NCBI GenBank assembly: GCA_947853665.1
Contig: CANTXF010000017.1
Location: 1-64,000, forward strand
Origin: an uncultured Deferribacterales bacterium
GTDB lineage: Bacteria > Chrysiogenota > Deferribacteres > Deferribacterales > Mucispirillaceae
Direction: 5' to 3'
Length of the DNA stretch: 64,000 nt
This document shows positions 9,403-20,718 of this stretch, piece after piece. The notes under the pieces are model-generated. The model was not told the origin of the DNA. It ran no database searches and saw only the letters and a program-made list of their open reading frames with translations. The position numbers and the translations under genes are program-made. Every line of letters begins with the position of its first letter. The first letter of the stretch is position 1.

Positions 9403-10563
9403 ATGGTAAAAGCATTTCATATCTTTGTTGTATTGACAATATCGGCTTTATCCGTTTCATGTTCAGGCGGGGAAGGGGAAGGCAAAACTGTTCTTTATAA
9501 GGGTATGCTTGAATACCCTGGCAGCTTTGACGCCAATGTTTGTATCGATGAAAATCTGAACGGCTACGCGGACGATGAAAACTGCCAGACTATTACCAAT
9601 ATAGACGCGGAATACAGCATTGCAGGCTCCGCAGGCGGGTTTCCGCTTGCCGCAGGTATTTATGCCGAAAGCGCCATTACCGCTGAAAGGGCAGTCGAGC
9701 CTATTTACGACAATGTTCTGTCGTCTCCCGCTGAATCTACAGAAAAAATATCCATATTTACGACTTTTATAAAATACGCTATGGACGCGGATCCTGCCGT
9801 AAAATTCGGGGAAGCCGAAAAGCGTGTGACGGCCGACCTGAACCTTATGGAGGGTGAAGATGCCAATAGAGACAAACTATCGGCCTTGCTGCATAAACAG
9901 AAGGAGGCTCTTTCTTATATAAACAGAGGTATGGACGGAGGTCTTACGGCAGATTATGTGCCTGCCGTTATGGCGGAGATTATGTCCGGTCTCAAAGGGC
10001 TGGGAAGCAAAACCACTGAAGAAATTAAATCTGAAAAAGTTGAAGACCTTATTCAACAGGATATTTTTGATAGCATGGAAATCAAAAGAATAGCGGAGGA
10101 GATAAAAAGAACAGTTAAAAAAATGGCCGCAGCAGACGAAGTGGACTTCGGGAAAGTAACTATACCGGATAATGAGGATGAGAGCGTCTTTCAGGGAAAA
10201 CACCCCATTACGTTTAGTAATGACGGCGGCAAAGAGGCGTATGTTTTGATAGGTTGTTATTCTCAAACCGTATACGTTCATGCGGCGGATAAAAACGGTG
10301 TGATCATCAGAGAACCCATAACTTTTGATGCCGGTGAAACGCGGGATCTGAATCTCGTTCTGCAGGTGTCTACCGAACTGGAACCCGGCCTGGTAGAATC
10401 GGATTTTTATATTGCTGCATATTCATCTGAGGATTATGAAAAGTACGGCCTCATTAATGAAAACAGCCAGATAACGCGCGAATTCGCAGACGAGGCCATA
10501 GACGTATTTAAAAAAGCTGTAAAAAAACGCTATTTCTGCAAATTTGACGGAGTTAAAGAATAG
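9403..10563 (+). CDS. Predicted lipoprotein of unknown function
   Basis: A 386-residue protein with a lipoprotein signal: MVKAFHIFVVLTISALSVSC, lipidation Cys at 20, followed by a Gly/Glu-rich linker. The mature protein is acidic, begins with a small beta-rich part (about 30-110) containing DENLNGYADDENC, which resembles a carbohydrate-binding or EF-hand-like acidic loop only superficially, then a helical middle (about 130-255) and a beta-rich end. I do not recognise the family. The ribosome site AAGGAGGG is strong. It is a single gene under the C9-tract promoter, which suggests variable surface or periplasmic display. Confidence 0.7.
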   Translation: MVKAFHIFVVLTISALSVSCSGGEGEGKTVLYKGMLEYPGSFDANVCIDENLNGYADDENCQTITNIDAEYSIAGSAGGFPLAAGIYAESAITAERAVEPIYDNVLSSPAESTEKISIFTTFIKYAMDADPAVKFGEAEKRVTADLNLMEGEDANRDKLSALLHKQKEALSYINRGMDGGLTADYVPAVMAEIMSGLKGLGSKTTEEIKSEKVEDLIQQDIFDSMEIKRIAEEIKRTVKKMAAADEVDFGKVTIPDNEDESVFQGKHPITFSNDGGKEAYVLIGCYSQTVYVHAADKNGVIIREPITFDAGETRDLNLVLQVSTELEPGLVESDFYIAAYSSEDYEKYGLINENSQITREFADEAIDVFKKAVKKRYFCKFDGVKE

Positions 10564-10767
10564 CTTTGCGTCGGGCCGTGGTTTTGTGTGTACCCGGCGG
10601 CTTTTTAAGGGTCCCGGTTGACACGGGGCCTTTATGATGTTACATTCAATAGGTCGGAAGCGGTCGCTTTTTCCAAATTTTGCACGGACGCAAAATTACC
10701 TGACACGGGGGTCTTGCGGACGTTCTTTTGCCCGTAGGCTCCTTAAAACATGTTTTGGGAGATTTTT

Positions 10768-11076
10768 ATGGGTATCGAGAAAATCGGGCTCAACGCGGTT
10801 CATATTCCCCGCGTGCGCCCCAAAGATGAAACGCACAAAATGATTCAGCGCAGCAACGCCGTCCGCGAGGACGCCTATATGCACGTCAAATGGTCTCAGG
10901 AAAACGAAAACCAGCGTTTAAAGGCCGAATCCTTCCGGATATCCGACATCAATAAGATAAACCGGCAGGGCATGAACGCCCCGGCGCCCAACGTGCACCA
11001 TTACGAACGGCCTTACAGATCAAACATACCCCACTATAAGCAGGACGTGGGCACGGTTTACGACATTCTGGCTTAA
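10768..11076 (+). CDS. Small conserved-looking hypothetical protein
   Basis: A 102-residue soluble protein rich in Arg, His, Asn and Pro, beginning MGIEKIGLNAVHIPRVRPKD. The ATG at 10768 follows GGGAG at good distance, and I prefer it over the ATG at 10750. There are no membrane segments, cysteines or known motif. Codon use matches the surrounding chromosome, so it looks like a real gene. Its stop codon overlaps that of the convergent ccdA gene by 4 bases. Function unknown. Confidence 0.6.
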   Translation: MGIEKIGLNAVHIPRVRPKDETHKMIQRSNAVREDAYMHVKWSQENENQRLKAESFRISDINKINRQGMNAPAPNVHHYERPYRSNIPHYKQDVGTVYDILA

Positions 11077-11804
11077 AAAACAGGCATATCCGGGAAGAGC
11101 TTAAGCATCAGCACTGTTATTTTGGTCATGTTGCCGGTTATAAGGACGAGGCCTATTATAATAAGCAGCGCTCCTGCGGCCCTTTCCACCCACACTATAT
11201 ATCTGCCCGCTCTGCGGACTGCGTTCATGGTTTCGCCGACGGCGAGAGCCGCTATTAAAAAAGGTATCCACAGGCCGAAAGAATATACGAGCAGAAGGCC
11301 CATGCCTTTATAGACCGAATCCTCGAAAGCCGCCAGAGCCAGTATTCCGGATAGTATCGGCCCTACGCAGGGCGTCCAGCCCAGCACGAAGGCGGCGCCC
11401 AGAAGGAATGCTTCCACAAAGAAAGGAAAGGCGTGCTTTTTGTAATCCACCCTGGCCTGCTTAAGCAGGAATTTTATTTTGAATACTCCGGCCATGTGGA
11501 GGCCGAATATCAGTATAATGACCCCCGCCGCCCTGGCAAGGACGTATTTGTATTCTGAAAGCGCCTGCCCCAGTTTCGTGGCGGTGGCGCCCAGAAGCAC
11601 AAATATAAGGGTAAAGCCCAGGCCGAAAAATACGGCGCCAAGAACGGCCTTTACCCTGGGGGATACCTTTTCCGTCTTTTGCAGCTCCTCCAGAGTTTCC
11701 CCGGAAATAAAGGATATATAGCCGGGCAGGAGAGGCAGTATGCAGGGAGAGAGAAAAGTAAGAACGCCCGCTATGAATGCGCTTAAAAAAGTGGGGTTGT
11801 CCAT
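11073..11804 (-). CDS. ccdA: Cytochrome c biogenesis membrane protein CcdA (DsbD-type thiol transporter)
   Basis: A 243-residue polytopic inner-membrane protein that passes electrons from cytoplasmic thioredoxin to the periplasm to keep apocytochrome cysteines reduced. FLSPCILPLLPGYISFISGE in helix 1 and LGWTPCVGPILSG in helix 4 carry the paired active cysteines and proline kinks. Six hydrophobic segments are visible. It stands divergently upstream of the ccm operon, which fits a shared role in cytochrome c assembly. A periplasmic CcmG/ResA thioredoxin is not seen nearby. Confidence 0.93.
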   Translation of the reverse strand: MDNPTFLSAFIAGVLTFLSPCILPLLPGYISFISGETLEELQKTEKVSPRVKAVLGAVFFGLGFTLIFVLLGATATKLGQALSEYKYVLARAAGVIILIFGLHMAGVFKIKFLLKQARVDYKKHAFPFFVEAFLLGAAFVLGWTPCVGPILSGILALAAFEDSVYKGMGLLLVYSFGLWIPFLIAALAVGETMNAVRRAGRYIVWVERAAGALLIIIGLVLITGNMTKITVLMLKLFPDMPVF

Positions 11805-11948
11805 GGTGGCGTAAGATCCTCCCTTAAAGGCGGAAAAATCCGGCGACGGTTTTCCGCGCAGTTTGAAAACTATTTTTGTATTTTCATGTCTGATTGTTTA
11901 GGTTATGTTATAGTTTATATCCGATGTCAAGTTTTTGAGGTTTTTAAT

Positions 11949-12374
11949 ATGAAAAAGTGGGTCAAATTTGCCGTAGCCGGGGCGGTAGCCGTAGGCGTTG
12001 TCGTCTATCTTATGACGGTGGGCCTTTCCCAGCACAGCATTTATTATGTGGAGGTCTCCGAGCTTCTTGAAAATCCCTCTAAATTCGACGCCAAAGGTAC
12101 CCGGCTCAGCGGGGACGTGGTGGAGAATTCCGTAGTTAAGGACGTTATGGATAAAAAGCTGCTCCAGTTCAGCATTGCGGACCAGAAAGGCGCTTCCATG
12201 GCGGTGGAGTATAAAGGAGTGGTGCCCGACGCCTTTGAAGAGGGCGTTACCGTTATCCTGGAAGGAAACTACGACCCTATGAAAAAGGTTTTCCACGCCA
12301 GCACCCTTATGGCGAAATGCCCTTCCAAATACGAAGGTGAAGACCCGGCGGAACATACGGCTGCAATGCGCTAG
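11949..12374 (+). CDS. ccmE: Cytochrome c maturation heme chaperone CcmE, CxxxY variant
   Basis: A 141-residue membrane-anchored OB-fold heme chaperone. One N-terminal helix (about 6-25) is followed by the beta-barrel with VEYKGVVPDAFEEG and VILEGNYDP. The heme-attachment motif reads LMAKCPSKYEGED: Cys124 replaces the usual His of LAKHDExY, and Tyr128 is kept. This CxxxY form is known from archaea, Desulfovibrio and some other bacteria, where it goes with absence of CcmH. The start at 11949 has GAGG eight bases upstream; the longer frame from 11886 lacks a site. First gene of the ccm operon. Confidence 0.92.
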   Translation: MKKWVKFAVAGAVAVGVVVYLMTVGLSQHSIYYVEVSELLENPSKFDAKGTRLSGDVVENSVVKDVMDKKLLQFSIADQKGASMAVEYKGVVPDAFEEGVTVILEGNYDPMKKVFHASTLMAKCPSKYEGEDPAEHTAAMR

Positions 12375-12395
12375 TTTTTTGCGGTTCGGCGGTAT

Positions 12396-14114
12396 ATGGC
12401 TGGTATAGGCGGCGGTTTTCAGATACTGGGTTTGCTCGCGGGAGCCGCGTCGGCGGTTTTTTACGCCCTTGGGGCGCGCACGGGCCGCCCCGTTTTCCGC
12501 TCCTACGGAAACGCCCAGCGTTTTCTTATGCTCGTGTCCGTGGTTCTGGCTTTCGCCGTTTTGTGCCGCGCCGTTTTCGCGGACGATTTCAGCTTCCGCT
12601 ACGTTTCTCTTTATTCAGACAGGACCCTGCCGTTAATATATAAAATAAGCGTTTTGTGGGCCGGTCAGTCCGGCGCTCTGCTTACGGCCTGCCTCGTTAT
12701 GTCTTTTCTTGGCTTGTTTGAAATATGGCGCCTTGAAAAGGCGGAGGAAAAATACGCGTGCGCCGTAAATATGGTGAGCGTAATTTTCTGCTGCGTGCTC
12801 TTAGCCCTAACGGTTTTTATCGCAAACCCTTTCGCCGAGCTTGATTTTATCCCGGTAAACGGCTCCGGCCTTCCTCCCGTGCTGCAGAACGTGTATGTGT
12901 TTCTGTATCCCCTTTTTACCTGTTTGTGGATAGGAGGGGCGTCCATAATTTTTTCCCACGCTTTCGCGGCCCTTATTACGGGAGACCTTTCTCCCTACTG
13001 GATAAACCGGAGCCGCCCCTGGATATACGCGTCGTGGATTTTCGCGTCGGCCTCCCTTTTTGCCAGGAGTCTGTGGTCTTACGCCGTCCACGGAGACTTC
13101 TGGAACTGGAGCGTGCAGGAAATGACGGCGGTTCTCGCCCTTCTTTCCGTAACCGCCCTTATCCACACGTCAATGGCCTATGAGGCGAAAGGGCAGATGA
13201 AAACGCCCAGCTTTTTTTACGCCCTTGTTTTTTTTGAAACGGCGCTTTTCTCCCTGTATCTTACCCACAGCGGGGCGAAAGACGTTATAACTCCTTTTAA
13301 ATACGCTTTGTGCGGCGCTTATATGCTTGTGGCGATGTTTCTCGCGGCGTTTTTTTTCACCGCCGCGGCTGCTGTCAACAGAAAAGGGCTGAGGCCCGCC
13401 TGCCGCGCCGCTCCTAACGCGAGATACGCGGCTTTGAGAATACTTAATATCGGTTTTTCAGCCGTTATTTTCTTCGTTTTCGCCGGAGTGCTTTTTCAGA
13501 CCGCCGCGGGAGACAGCTCTATGCCGGGCAGGTATTATCTGCTTGTAATGGTGCCGTCGTGCGTCCTTACCGTTTCTTTTATGGGAGCCGTTCAGCTTTA
13601 TCCGGTTTTTAAAGCGGGCTTCAGACGCGGGTTCAGGCCGGGAGGCCGCGTAATGTCCGCGGGGAGCGCGGCTTCCCACGCCGGGCTTATACTTGTTCTT
13701 GCGGGAGCCGCCCTTTCGTCCGTTTCCCACGGAGACGGGGAGATGATACTGTACCCGGGGGGAAGCGCCTCGTTCAGAGGCTACGAAGTAACGGTAAACG
13801 GCGTGAAATCCATGCAGAGGGATAATTATGTGTCCACGTTTGTCGATATTTCTTTATCTTCCGGCGAAAAGATGATAGGTAATATCTACCCCGAGATAAG
13901 GGGATATAATAACTCCAATAAACTTAAGGCGGAGACGAAAAGCGTTTTTTCCGGCCTCGGCGTTGTTTCCGTGGCTTTTTTAAGCTATGATTTTTCGTCC
14001 GGCGAGGTGAGGCTGCTGGTAATGGATTACCCTTTCGTACTTATGACCGCGCCCGGTTTCCTGCTCCTTATTTTCGGAGCTTTCCGGGCCATACGCAGAG
14101 GCTGGAACAACTGA
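12396..14114 (+). CDS. ccmF: CcmF-type heme lyase component of cytochrome c maturation
   Basis: A 572-residue polytopic membrane protein of the heme-handling family, shorter than the usual 640 or so. About a dozen hydrophobic segments are visible. The expected tryptophan-rich WWD loop appears as HGDFWNWSVQEMTAV, retaining the W-x-x-x-x-E frame but not the full WGGWWFWDPVE consensus. The C-terminal soluble loop (about 450-530) with GYEVTVNGVKSMQRDNY matches the CcmF periplasmic domain. It lies between ccmE and ccmA and overlaps ccmA by one base. Divergence of the loop fits the variant pathway suggested by the Cys-type CcmE. Confidence 0.85.
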   Translation: MAGIGGGFQILGLLAGAASAVFYALGARTGRPVFRSYGNAQRFLMLVSVVLAFAVLCRAVFADDFSFRYVSLYSDRTLPLIYKISVLWAGQSGALLTACLVMSFLGLFEIWRLEKAEEKYACAVNMVSVIFCCVLLALTVFIANPFAELDFIPVNGSGLPPVLQNVYVFLYPLFTCLWIGGASIIFSHAFAALITGDLSPYWINRSRPWIYASWIFASASLFARSLWSYAVHGDFWNWSVQEMTAVLALLSVTALIHTSMAYEAKGQMKTPSFFYALVFFETALFSLYLTHSGAKDVITPFKYALCGAYMLVAMFLAAFFFTAAAAVNRKGLRPACRAAPNARYAALRILNIGFSAVIFFVFAGVLFQTAAGDSSMPGRYYLLVMVPSCVLTVSFMGAVQLYPVFKAGFRRGFRPGGRVMSAGSAASHAGLILVLAGAALSSVSHGDGEMILYPGGSASFRGYEVTVNGVKSMQRDNYVSTFVDISLSSGEKMIGNIYPEIRGYNNSNKLKAETKSVFSGLGVVSVAFLSYDFSSGEVRLLVMDYPFVLMTAPGFLLLIFGAFRAIRRGWNN

Positions 14115-14842
14115 TGGAAAAAGCGCCGTTGGTCGCCCTGAGGGGCGTAGTCAAGCGGTACGGCCACGTCGCCGCCGTAAAGGATTTGTCCCTGGATATA
14201 CCGGAGGGCAGCTTTACCGCCATATTCGGCCCTAACGGTGCCGGAAAATCCACCCTGCTTAAAATATTATCTAACCAGACGCGCCCTACCTCGGGAGAGA
14301 TATTATATTCCGGCGTTCCCGCAGCAAAGCTGGAGGATTCCTTCCGCTCCAAATTCGGGGTCATATCCCATCAGCCATTCGTTTACGATAACCTTTCGGC
14401 AAAAGAGAATCTTGAGTTTTACGCTTCGCTCTACGGTGTTAAAAACGCGGGAGCGCGCGCCTGCGAGCTTCTCAAAAAGGTAGACCTTTACACGCGCCGG
14501 GACGACCCGGTAAGGACCTTTTCCCGGGGTATGCTGCAAAGGGTGTCGATAGCCAGGGCGCTCCTGCACGACCCGGCGATAATATTTTTGGACGAGCCTT
14601 ACACCGGCCTGGACAGCGTCGCTTCCGCTTCCCTTACAAATATTCTGCGTGAACAGCTTGAGGGCAGAAAAACCATACTTATGGTTACCCACGACCTTAA
14701 AACCGGCCTGGAGCTGGCCTCCAGAGTGGTGATAATGAAAAAAGGCCGCATAATATATTTCCGTGAAAGGGGAGAAGTGGACGCCTCCGCCTTCGAAAGC
14801 GTTTATCTGGAGCAGGCGGGCGGCCCGGAGGCTGCGGGATGA
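14114..14842 (+). CDS. ccmA: ABC transporter ATPase CcmA (heme release from CcmE)
   Basis: A 242-residue ATP-binding subunit. The Walker A is GPNGAGKST, the signature region TFSRGMLQRVSIARAL (SRGM in place of LSGGQ, as common in CcmA), Walker B IIFLDEPYTGLD, and the switch histidine lies in MVTHD. With CcmB and CcmC it uses ATP to free heme-loaded CcmE. The start codon shares one base with the ccmF stop (TGATG), and the end overlaps ccmB by 4 bases, so the genes are tightly coupled. Confidence 0.94.
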   Translation: MEKAPLVALRGVVKRYGHVAAVKDLSLDIPEGSFTAIFGPNGAGKSTLLKILSNQTRPTSGEILYSGVPAAKLEDSFRSKFGVISHQPFVYDNLSAKENLEFYASLYGVKNAGARACELLKKVDLYTRRDDPVRTFSRGMLQRVSIARALLHDPAIIFLDEPYTGLDSVASASLTNILREQLEGRKTILMVTHDLKTGLELASRVVIMKKGRIIYFRERGEVDASAFESVYLEQAGGPEAAG

Positions 14843-15513
14843 ATTATTTAATGGCCGTATTTTCCATCGTGAAAAAGGACGTGCTTATGGAATGGCGCTC
14901 TAAGGAGGCCGTCAATTCCATGCTTGTGTTCGCCCTTCTCGTAACTGTGGTTTTCAGCTTTATATTCGAGCCTGGCAGCGAAACTAAAAACGAGGTGGTA
15001 GGCGGCATATTCTGGATAGCCGTAATATTCTCCGGCCTGCTGGGATTGGGGAAATCAATGGTGAGCGAGGTACAGGGGGGCAATCTTGAGGCGCTGCTGC
15101 TTTCGCCGGTGGACAGAAGCGCCGTGTTTTTCGGCAAGTTTTTATCAAACCTGCTGTTCATGCTTTTTATGGAAGCCGTTCTCGTGCCCCTTTTTACGGT
15201 GTTTTACGACGTTAATATCGTAGCCCGCCCAAAAGTGATCCTCGTGATATTTCTCGCCACTTACGGCTTCTGTCTGCTGGGAACGCTTTTTTCCCTTATA
15301 TCGGTAAGGACCAAAACAAGAGAGATAATGCTGCCCCTTATGCTTTTGCCCGTTATGGTGCCGGTAATACTGGGGGCGATACTTTCCACCAACGTTTTTA
15401 TCGGCGGCTTTCCGGCGGAAAACGCCGGCAACTGGATAACCCTTATCGCTTCTTTCGACGTGGTCTTCACGGCGGTAATATTTGCCATATTCGGTTTGAT
15501 AATAGAGGAGTAA
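14839..15513 (+). CDS. ccmB: ABC transporter permease CcmB
   Basis: A 224-residue membrane protein with six predicted helices, partner of CcmA. The N-terminus IVKKDVLMEWRSKEAVNSML and LGLGKSMVSEVQGGNLEALLLSP are typical of the CcmB family. It sits between ccmA and ccmC in the conserved order. The ATGA overlap with ccmA indicates translational coupling. Confidence 0.94.
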   Translation: MNYLMAVFSIVKKDVLMEWRSKEAVNSMLVFALLVTVVFSFIFEPGSETKNEVVGGIFWIAVIFSGLLGLGKSMVSEVQGGNLEALLLSPVDRSAVFFGKFLSNLLFMLFMEAVLVPLFTVFYDVNIVARPKVILVIFLATYGFCLLGTLFSLISVRTKTREIMLPLMLLPVMVPVILGAILSTNVFIGGFPAENAGNWITLIASFDVVFTAVIFAIFGLIIEE

Positions 15514-15520
15514 AAGAGGA

Positions 15521-16186
15521 ATGACTTTAAGAAAAGCAGAAAAGGTTTTCGACGTGCTGGCGTTGATAGCCGTTCCCGCGGGCCTGTGGTTCGCTTTTAT
15601 GTACGCGCCTATGGAGGTAAGGATGGGCGCCGTGCAGAAGATATTTTATTTTCACGTGGCTTCCGCGTGGATAGGTTTTTTTGCCTTTTTCGTAACTTTC
15701 CTGATGAGCATAATGCTGCTTTTTACGAAGAATTACCTTTACGACGATATCGCAGAGGCCTCCGCAGGCGTGGGCGTTATATTCTGCACGATAGTAATAG
15801 TTACCGGGCCCTTGTGGGCAAGGCCTACCTGGGGAGTTTACTGGACCTGGGACCCGCGCCTGACGTCCACGCTTATTCTGTGGTTTGTATATATAAGCTA
15901 TATTATGCTCAGAAAATTTATAGACGACCCGGACAGGCGTGCTAAATTCTCCGCGGCTCTGGGCATCGTGGGTTTTATAGACGTGCCTATCGTGTTTCTT
16001 TCCATACGCTGGTGGAGGACTATACACCCCAACGTGGTTCAGCCCGGAGGCGGCGGCCTGCACCCCGGTATGAGAACCGCTATGTTCGTCTGCCTCGGCG
16101 TATTTACGGTGCTTTATATCTGTATGATGATAAAAAAACTCCGGCTTATCCGGCTCGAACGCCGGGTCAGGTCCCTTGAAGGTTAA
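15521..16186 (+). CDS. ccmC: Heme exporter/handling protein CcmC
   Basis: A 221-residue six-helix membrane protein that presents heme to CcmE. The WWD signature is complete as ARPTWGVYWTWDPRLTSTL, and two histidines flank it in FYFHVASAW and RWWRTIHPN, the expected heme ligands. Unlike CcmF in this operon, CcmC is fully canonical. It is followed by the tiny ccmD-like gene. Confidence 0.95.
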   Translation: MTLRKAEKVFDVLALIAVPAGLWFAFMYAPMEVRMGAVQKIFYFHVASAWIGFFAFFVTFLMSIMLLFTKNYLYDDIAEASAGVGVIFCTIVIVTGPLWARPTWGVYWTWDPRLTSTLILWFVYISYIMLRKFIDDPDRRAKFSAALGIVGFIDVPIVFLSIRWWRTIHPNVVQPGGGGLHPGMRTAMFVCLGVFTVLYICMMIKKLRLIRLERRVRSLEG

Positions 16187-16206
16187 AAAAGAGAGGATAA
16201 AAAAAT

Positions 16207-16347
16207 ATGAAAAATTTTGAATTTCTTATAGCGGCTTATTCCGCTATCTGGCTTTTGATAGGCTATTATTTTATAAACATCGGGCGCAAAACGGAAGCCC
16301 TTTCCAAAAAAGTGGAAATCCTGGAAAGCGAAAAAAAAGAGAGCTGA
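16207..16347 (+). CDS. ccmD: CcmD-like small membrane protein
   Basis: A 46-residue protein with one hydrophobic helix (about residues 5-25, FLIAAYSAIWLLIGYYFI) followed by a charged Lys/Glu tail, the size and layout of CcmD. The ribosome site GAGAGGA is 10 bases upstream. It lies 20 bases after ccmC, where CcmD is usually found, and just before the operon terminator. CcmD keeps CcmC, CcmA/B and CcmE together. An A8 run near its 3' end is noted but would change only the last residues. Confidence 0.75.
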   Translation: MKNFEFLIAAYSAIWLLIGYYFINIGRKTEALSKKVEILESEKKES

Positions 16348-16405
16348 AAAAAGGCTCCGCTTTCCCGCTGGCGGCGCTAAGCCGCGCAATATGGTAAAAA
16401 CAGGC

Positions 16406-16424
16406 GCCCGGCTTAAGGCCGGGC
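16406..16424. terminator. Bidirectional terminator between ccm operon and tautomerase gene
   Basis: A 7-bp GC stem (GCCCGGC/GCCGGGC) with a 5-base loop. On the plus strand it is followed by a T-rich stretch (16429-16435) and on the minus strand by a T5 run (from 16400 downward). It sits between two convergent genes. Confidence 0.75.
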
Positions 16425-16429
16425 CTGGT

Positions 16430-16645
16430 TTATTTCTGCCGTTTTTTCTGGCCTTGTCCGCGCTCCGTAACGGATAGGCCGCCTATCCCCCAGTTGTCCG
16501 TGGGGATTTCCTCTATTATTACTATGGTAGTTTCGGGGTTTTTGCCCAGGGTATCCGCCAGTATTCTGGTAAATTCCTTTATTATGTGCGCTTTCTGTTC
16601 TTTCGTGGGCGGCGTGCCCGCCAGTTTGACATTTATGAACGGCAT
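16430..16645 (-). CDS. 4-oxalocrotonate tautomerase family enzyme
   Basis: A 71-residue small tautomerase. MPFINVKLAGTPPTKEQK begins with Met-Pro, the proline becoming the catalytic N-terminal base after Met removal. A strong AAGGAGAT ribosome site precedes the ATG. The substrate is unknown; the family includes 4-oxalocrotonate tautomerase, malonate semialdehyde decarboxylase-like and promiscuous tautomerases. The Lys/Arg-rich tail (GQGQKKRQK) is slightly longer than in the shortest members. It stands alone, convergent to the ccm operon. Confidence 0.85.
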   Translation of the reverse strand: MPFINVKLAGTPPTKEQKAHIIKEFTRILADTLGKNPETTIVIIEEIPTDNWGIGGLSVTERGQGQKKRQK

Positions 16646-16911
16646 ATCGGTATCTCCTTATAAGGCGTTATTTTGCGGCCGCTCCCTGCCGAAAACCGGC
16701 GTAAAGCTGCGGCAATAATTATTTACGTTAAGAAAGGGCAGCCTGGCATTTATATTATTTTAGCATGACCGGCGGCATATTGGGAGAGGAAATCCTGCAA
16801 AGCCGCGCAGGGGAATTCATTAATAAAACCATAGTAAAACAATACAAAATAGTGTAACATAACTGCCGTCGGCTCTCTTGACCGCGCAATAGACTTCGAG
16901 GTAAAACATAT

Positions 16912-18065
16912 ATGCTTAAAAAATATCTTTTGACTCCCGGGCCTACCGCCGTTCCCGAGCAGGTGCTCCTTGATATGGCGGTTCCCATGATACATCACAG
17001 GACTCCCGCCTTCGCGGAGATTTTCGCTTCCTGCCGGGAGGGGCTCAAAAAAGTATTTAAAACGGAGGAGGACGTCCTTATCCTGCTGGGCAGCGGTACC
17101 GCCGCCATGGACGCGGCCGTGTCCAACACCGTAAATCCCGGGGATAAAGTTCTCGTAATAAACGGCGGCAAATTCGGCGAACGCTGGGTTAAAATATGCA
17201 AAGCCTACGGGGCGGACGTCCATACCGTGGACGTTCCCTGGGGCCGTTCCGTAAATCCGGCGGACGTAAAAGATTTTCTCGGCAAAAACCCCGATACAAA
17301 AGCCGTTTTTGTTCAGGGCAGCGAAACTTCCACCACCGTGTATCATCCCGTGAAGGAGCTGGCGGCCGTTACCGCGGATATGCCGGAAACGCTGCTCGTT
17401 GTGGACGGCATCACTTCCGTGGGCGTGCACGACACCCGTATGGACGAATGGGGCGTGGACATACTGCTTACCGGGTCGCAAAAGGCGTTTATGCTGCCCC
17501 CCGGCCTCGCTTTTATCGCTTTAAGCAAAAAGGCTTGGACCGCGGCGGAAAAGTCTTCCCAAAGCAAATTTTATCTCGATTTAAAAACGGAGCGCAAAAA
17601 TCAGGCTAAAAATACTACCGCGTGGACGGCGGGCGTAAGCCTTGTTATCGGCCTTAAAACCGTTCTTGGCATGATGGAGGCGGAGGGCCTCGAAAACGTG
17701 TTCAAAAGGCACGCCTTAAACGCGGAAGCCACAAGAGCCGCGGCTAAGGCTCTGGGCATGAGACTTTTGGCGGAGGATTATCCATCCGACGCGGCCACGG
17801 GCTGCTTCCTGCCCGAAGGCGTGGACGGCAAGGCGTTCGTAAAATATCTGCGGGATAAATGCGGCGTGGCTCTTGCGGGCGGCCAGGATAAGCTCGAGGG
17901 AAAAATACTGAGAATATCCCATCTGGGTTATCATGACGCGTTCGATACTATTACCGCCATAAGCGCCATAGAAATGGGTCTGCGCAAATTCGGAGCGGAC
18001 GTTAAGCTGGGTTCTGGCGTTTCCGCCGCTCAGGAAATACTTATGCGGGCCATGGCCGAGCGCTG

Positions 18066-18066
<1 letters not shown>
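16912..18066 (+). CDS. Class V aminotransferase, alanine-glyoxylate/serine-pyruvate type
   Basis: A 384-residue pyridoxal-phosphate enzyme. The start LLTPGPTAVPEQVL with MIHHRTPAFAEIF is the hallmark of the AGXT/PucG group. The cofactor lysine is in LLTGSQKAFMLPPGLAF, and LLVVDGITSVG carries the ring-stacking Asp/Ser region. Likely reactions are serine, alanine or purine-derived ureidoglycine transamination with glyoxylate or pyruvate; sequence alone does not choose. It is first in a coupled set with hisZ (one-base overlap) and purA. Confidence 0.9.
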
Positions 18067-20544
<2,478 letters not shown>

Positions 20545-20571
20545 TATTTCAAATCTTTCTGTAAAAATTCA

Positions 20572-20603
20572 AAAGGCGGGCTCAATGCCCGTCTTTTGTT
20601 TTT
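20572..20603 (+). terminator. Intrinsic terminator after purA
   Basis: A 10-bp stem (AAAGGCGGGC with GCCCGTCTTT, one G-T pair), a 5-base loop, then a T-rich run. It lies about 30 bases after the purA stop. Confidence 0.9.
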
Positions 20604-20718
20604 GCTCCGGTTTTGCCCTTATTTTTATGATAATGTCATATTTTTATAATTAAAATATTGTTAATTCTACCGCTTGAGTGATATGATAAGCAAAATATAG
20701 CGAAAAGGTGATGTTGTA

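Noticed and set aside
10634-10843. 69-codon plus-strand frame before the small hypothetical gene
   Set aside because: It overlaps the better-supported gene at 10768 in another frame and has no family pattern.
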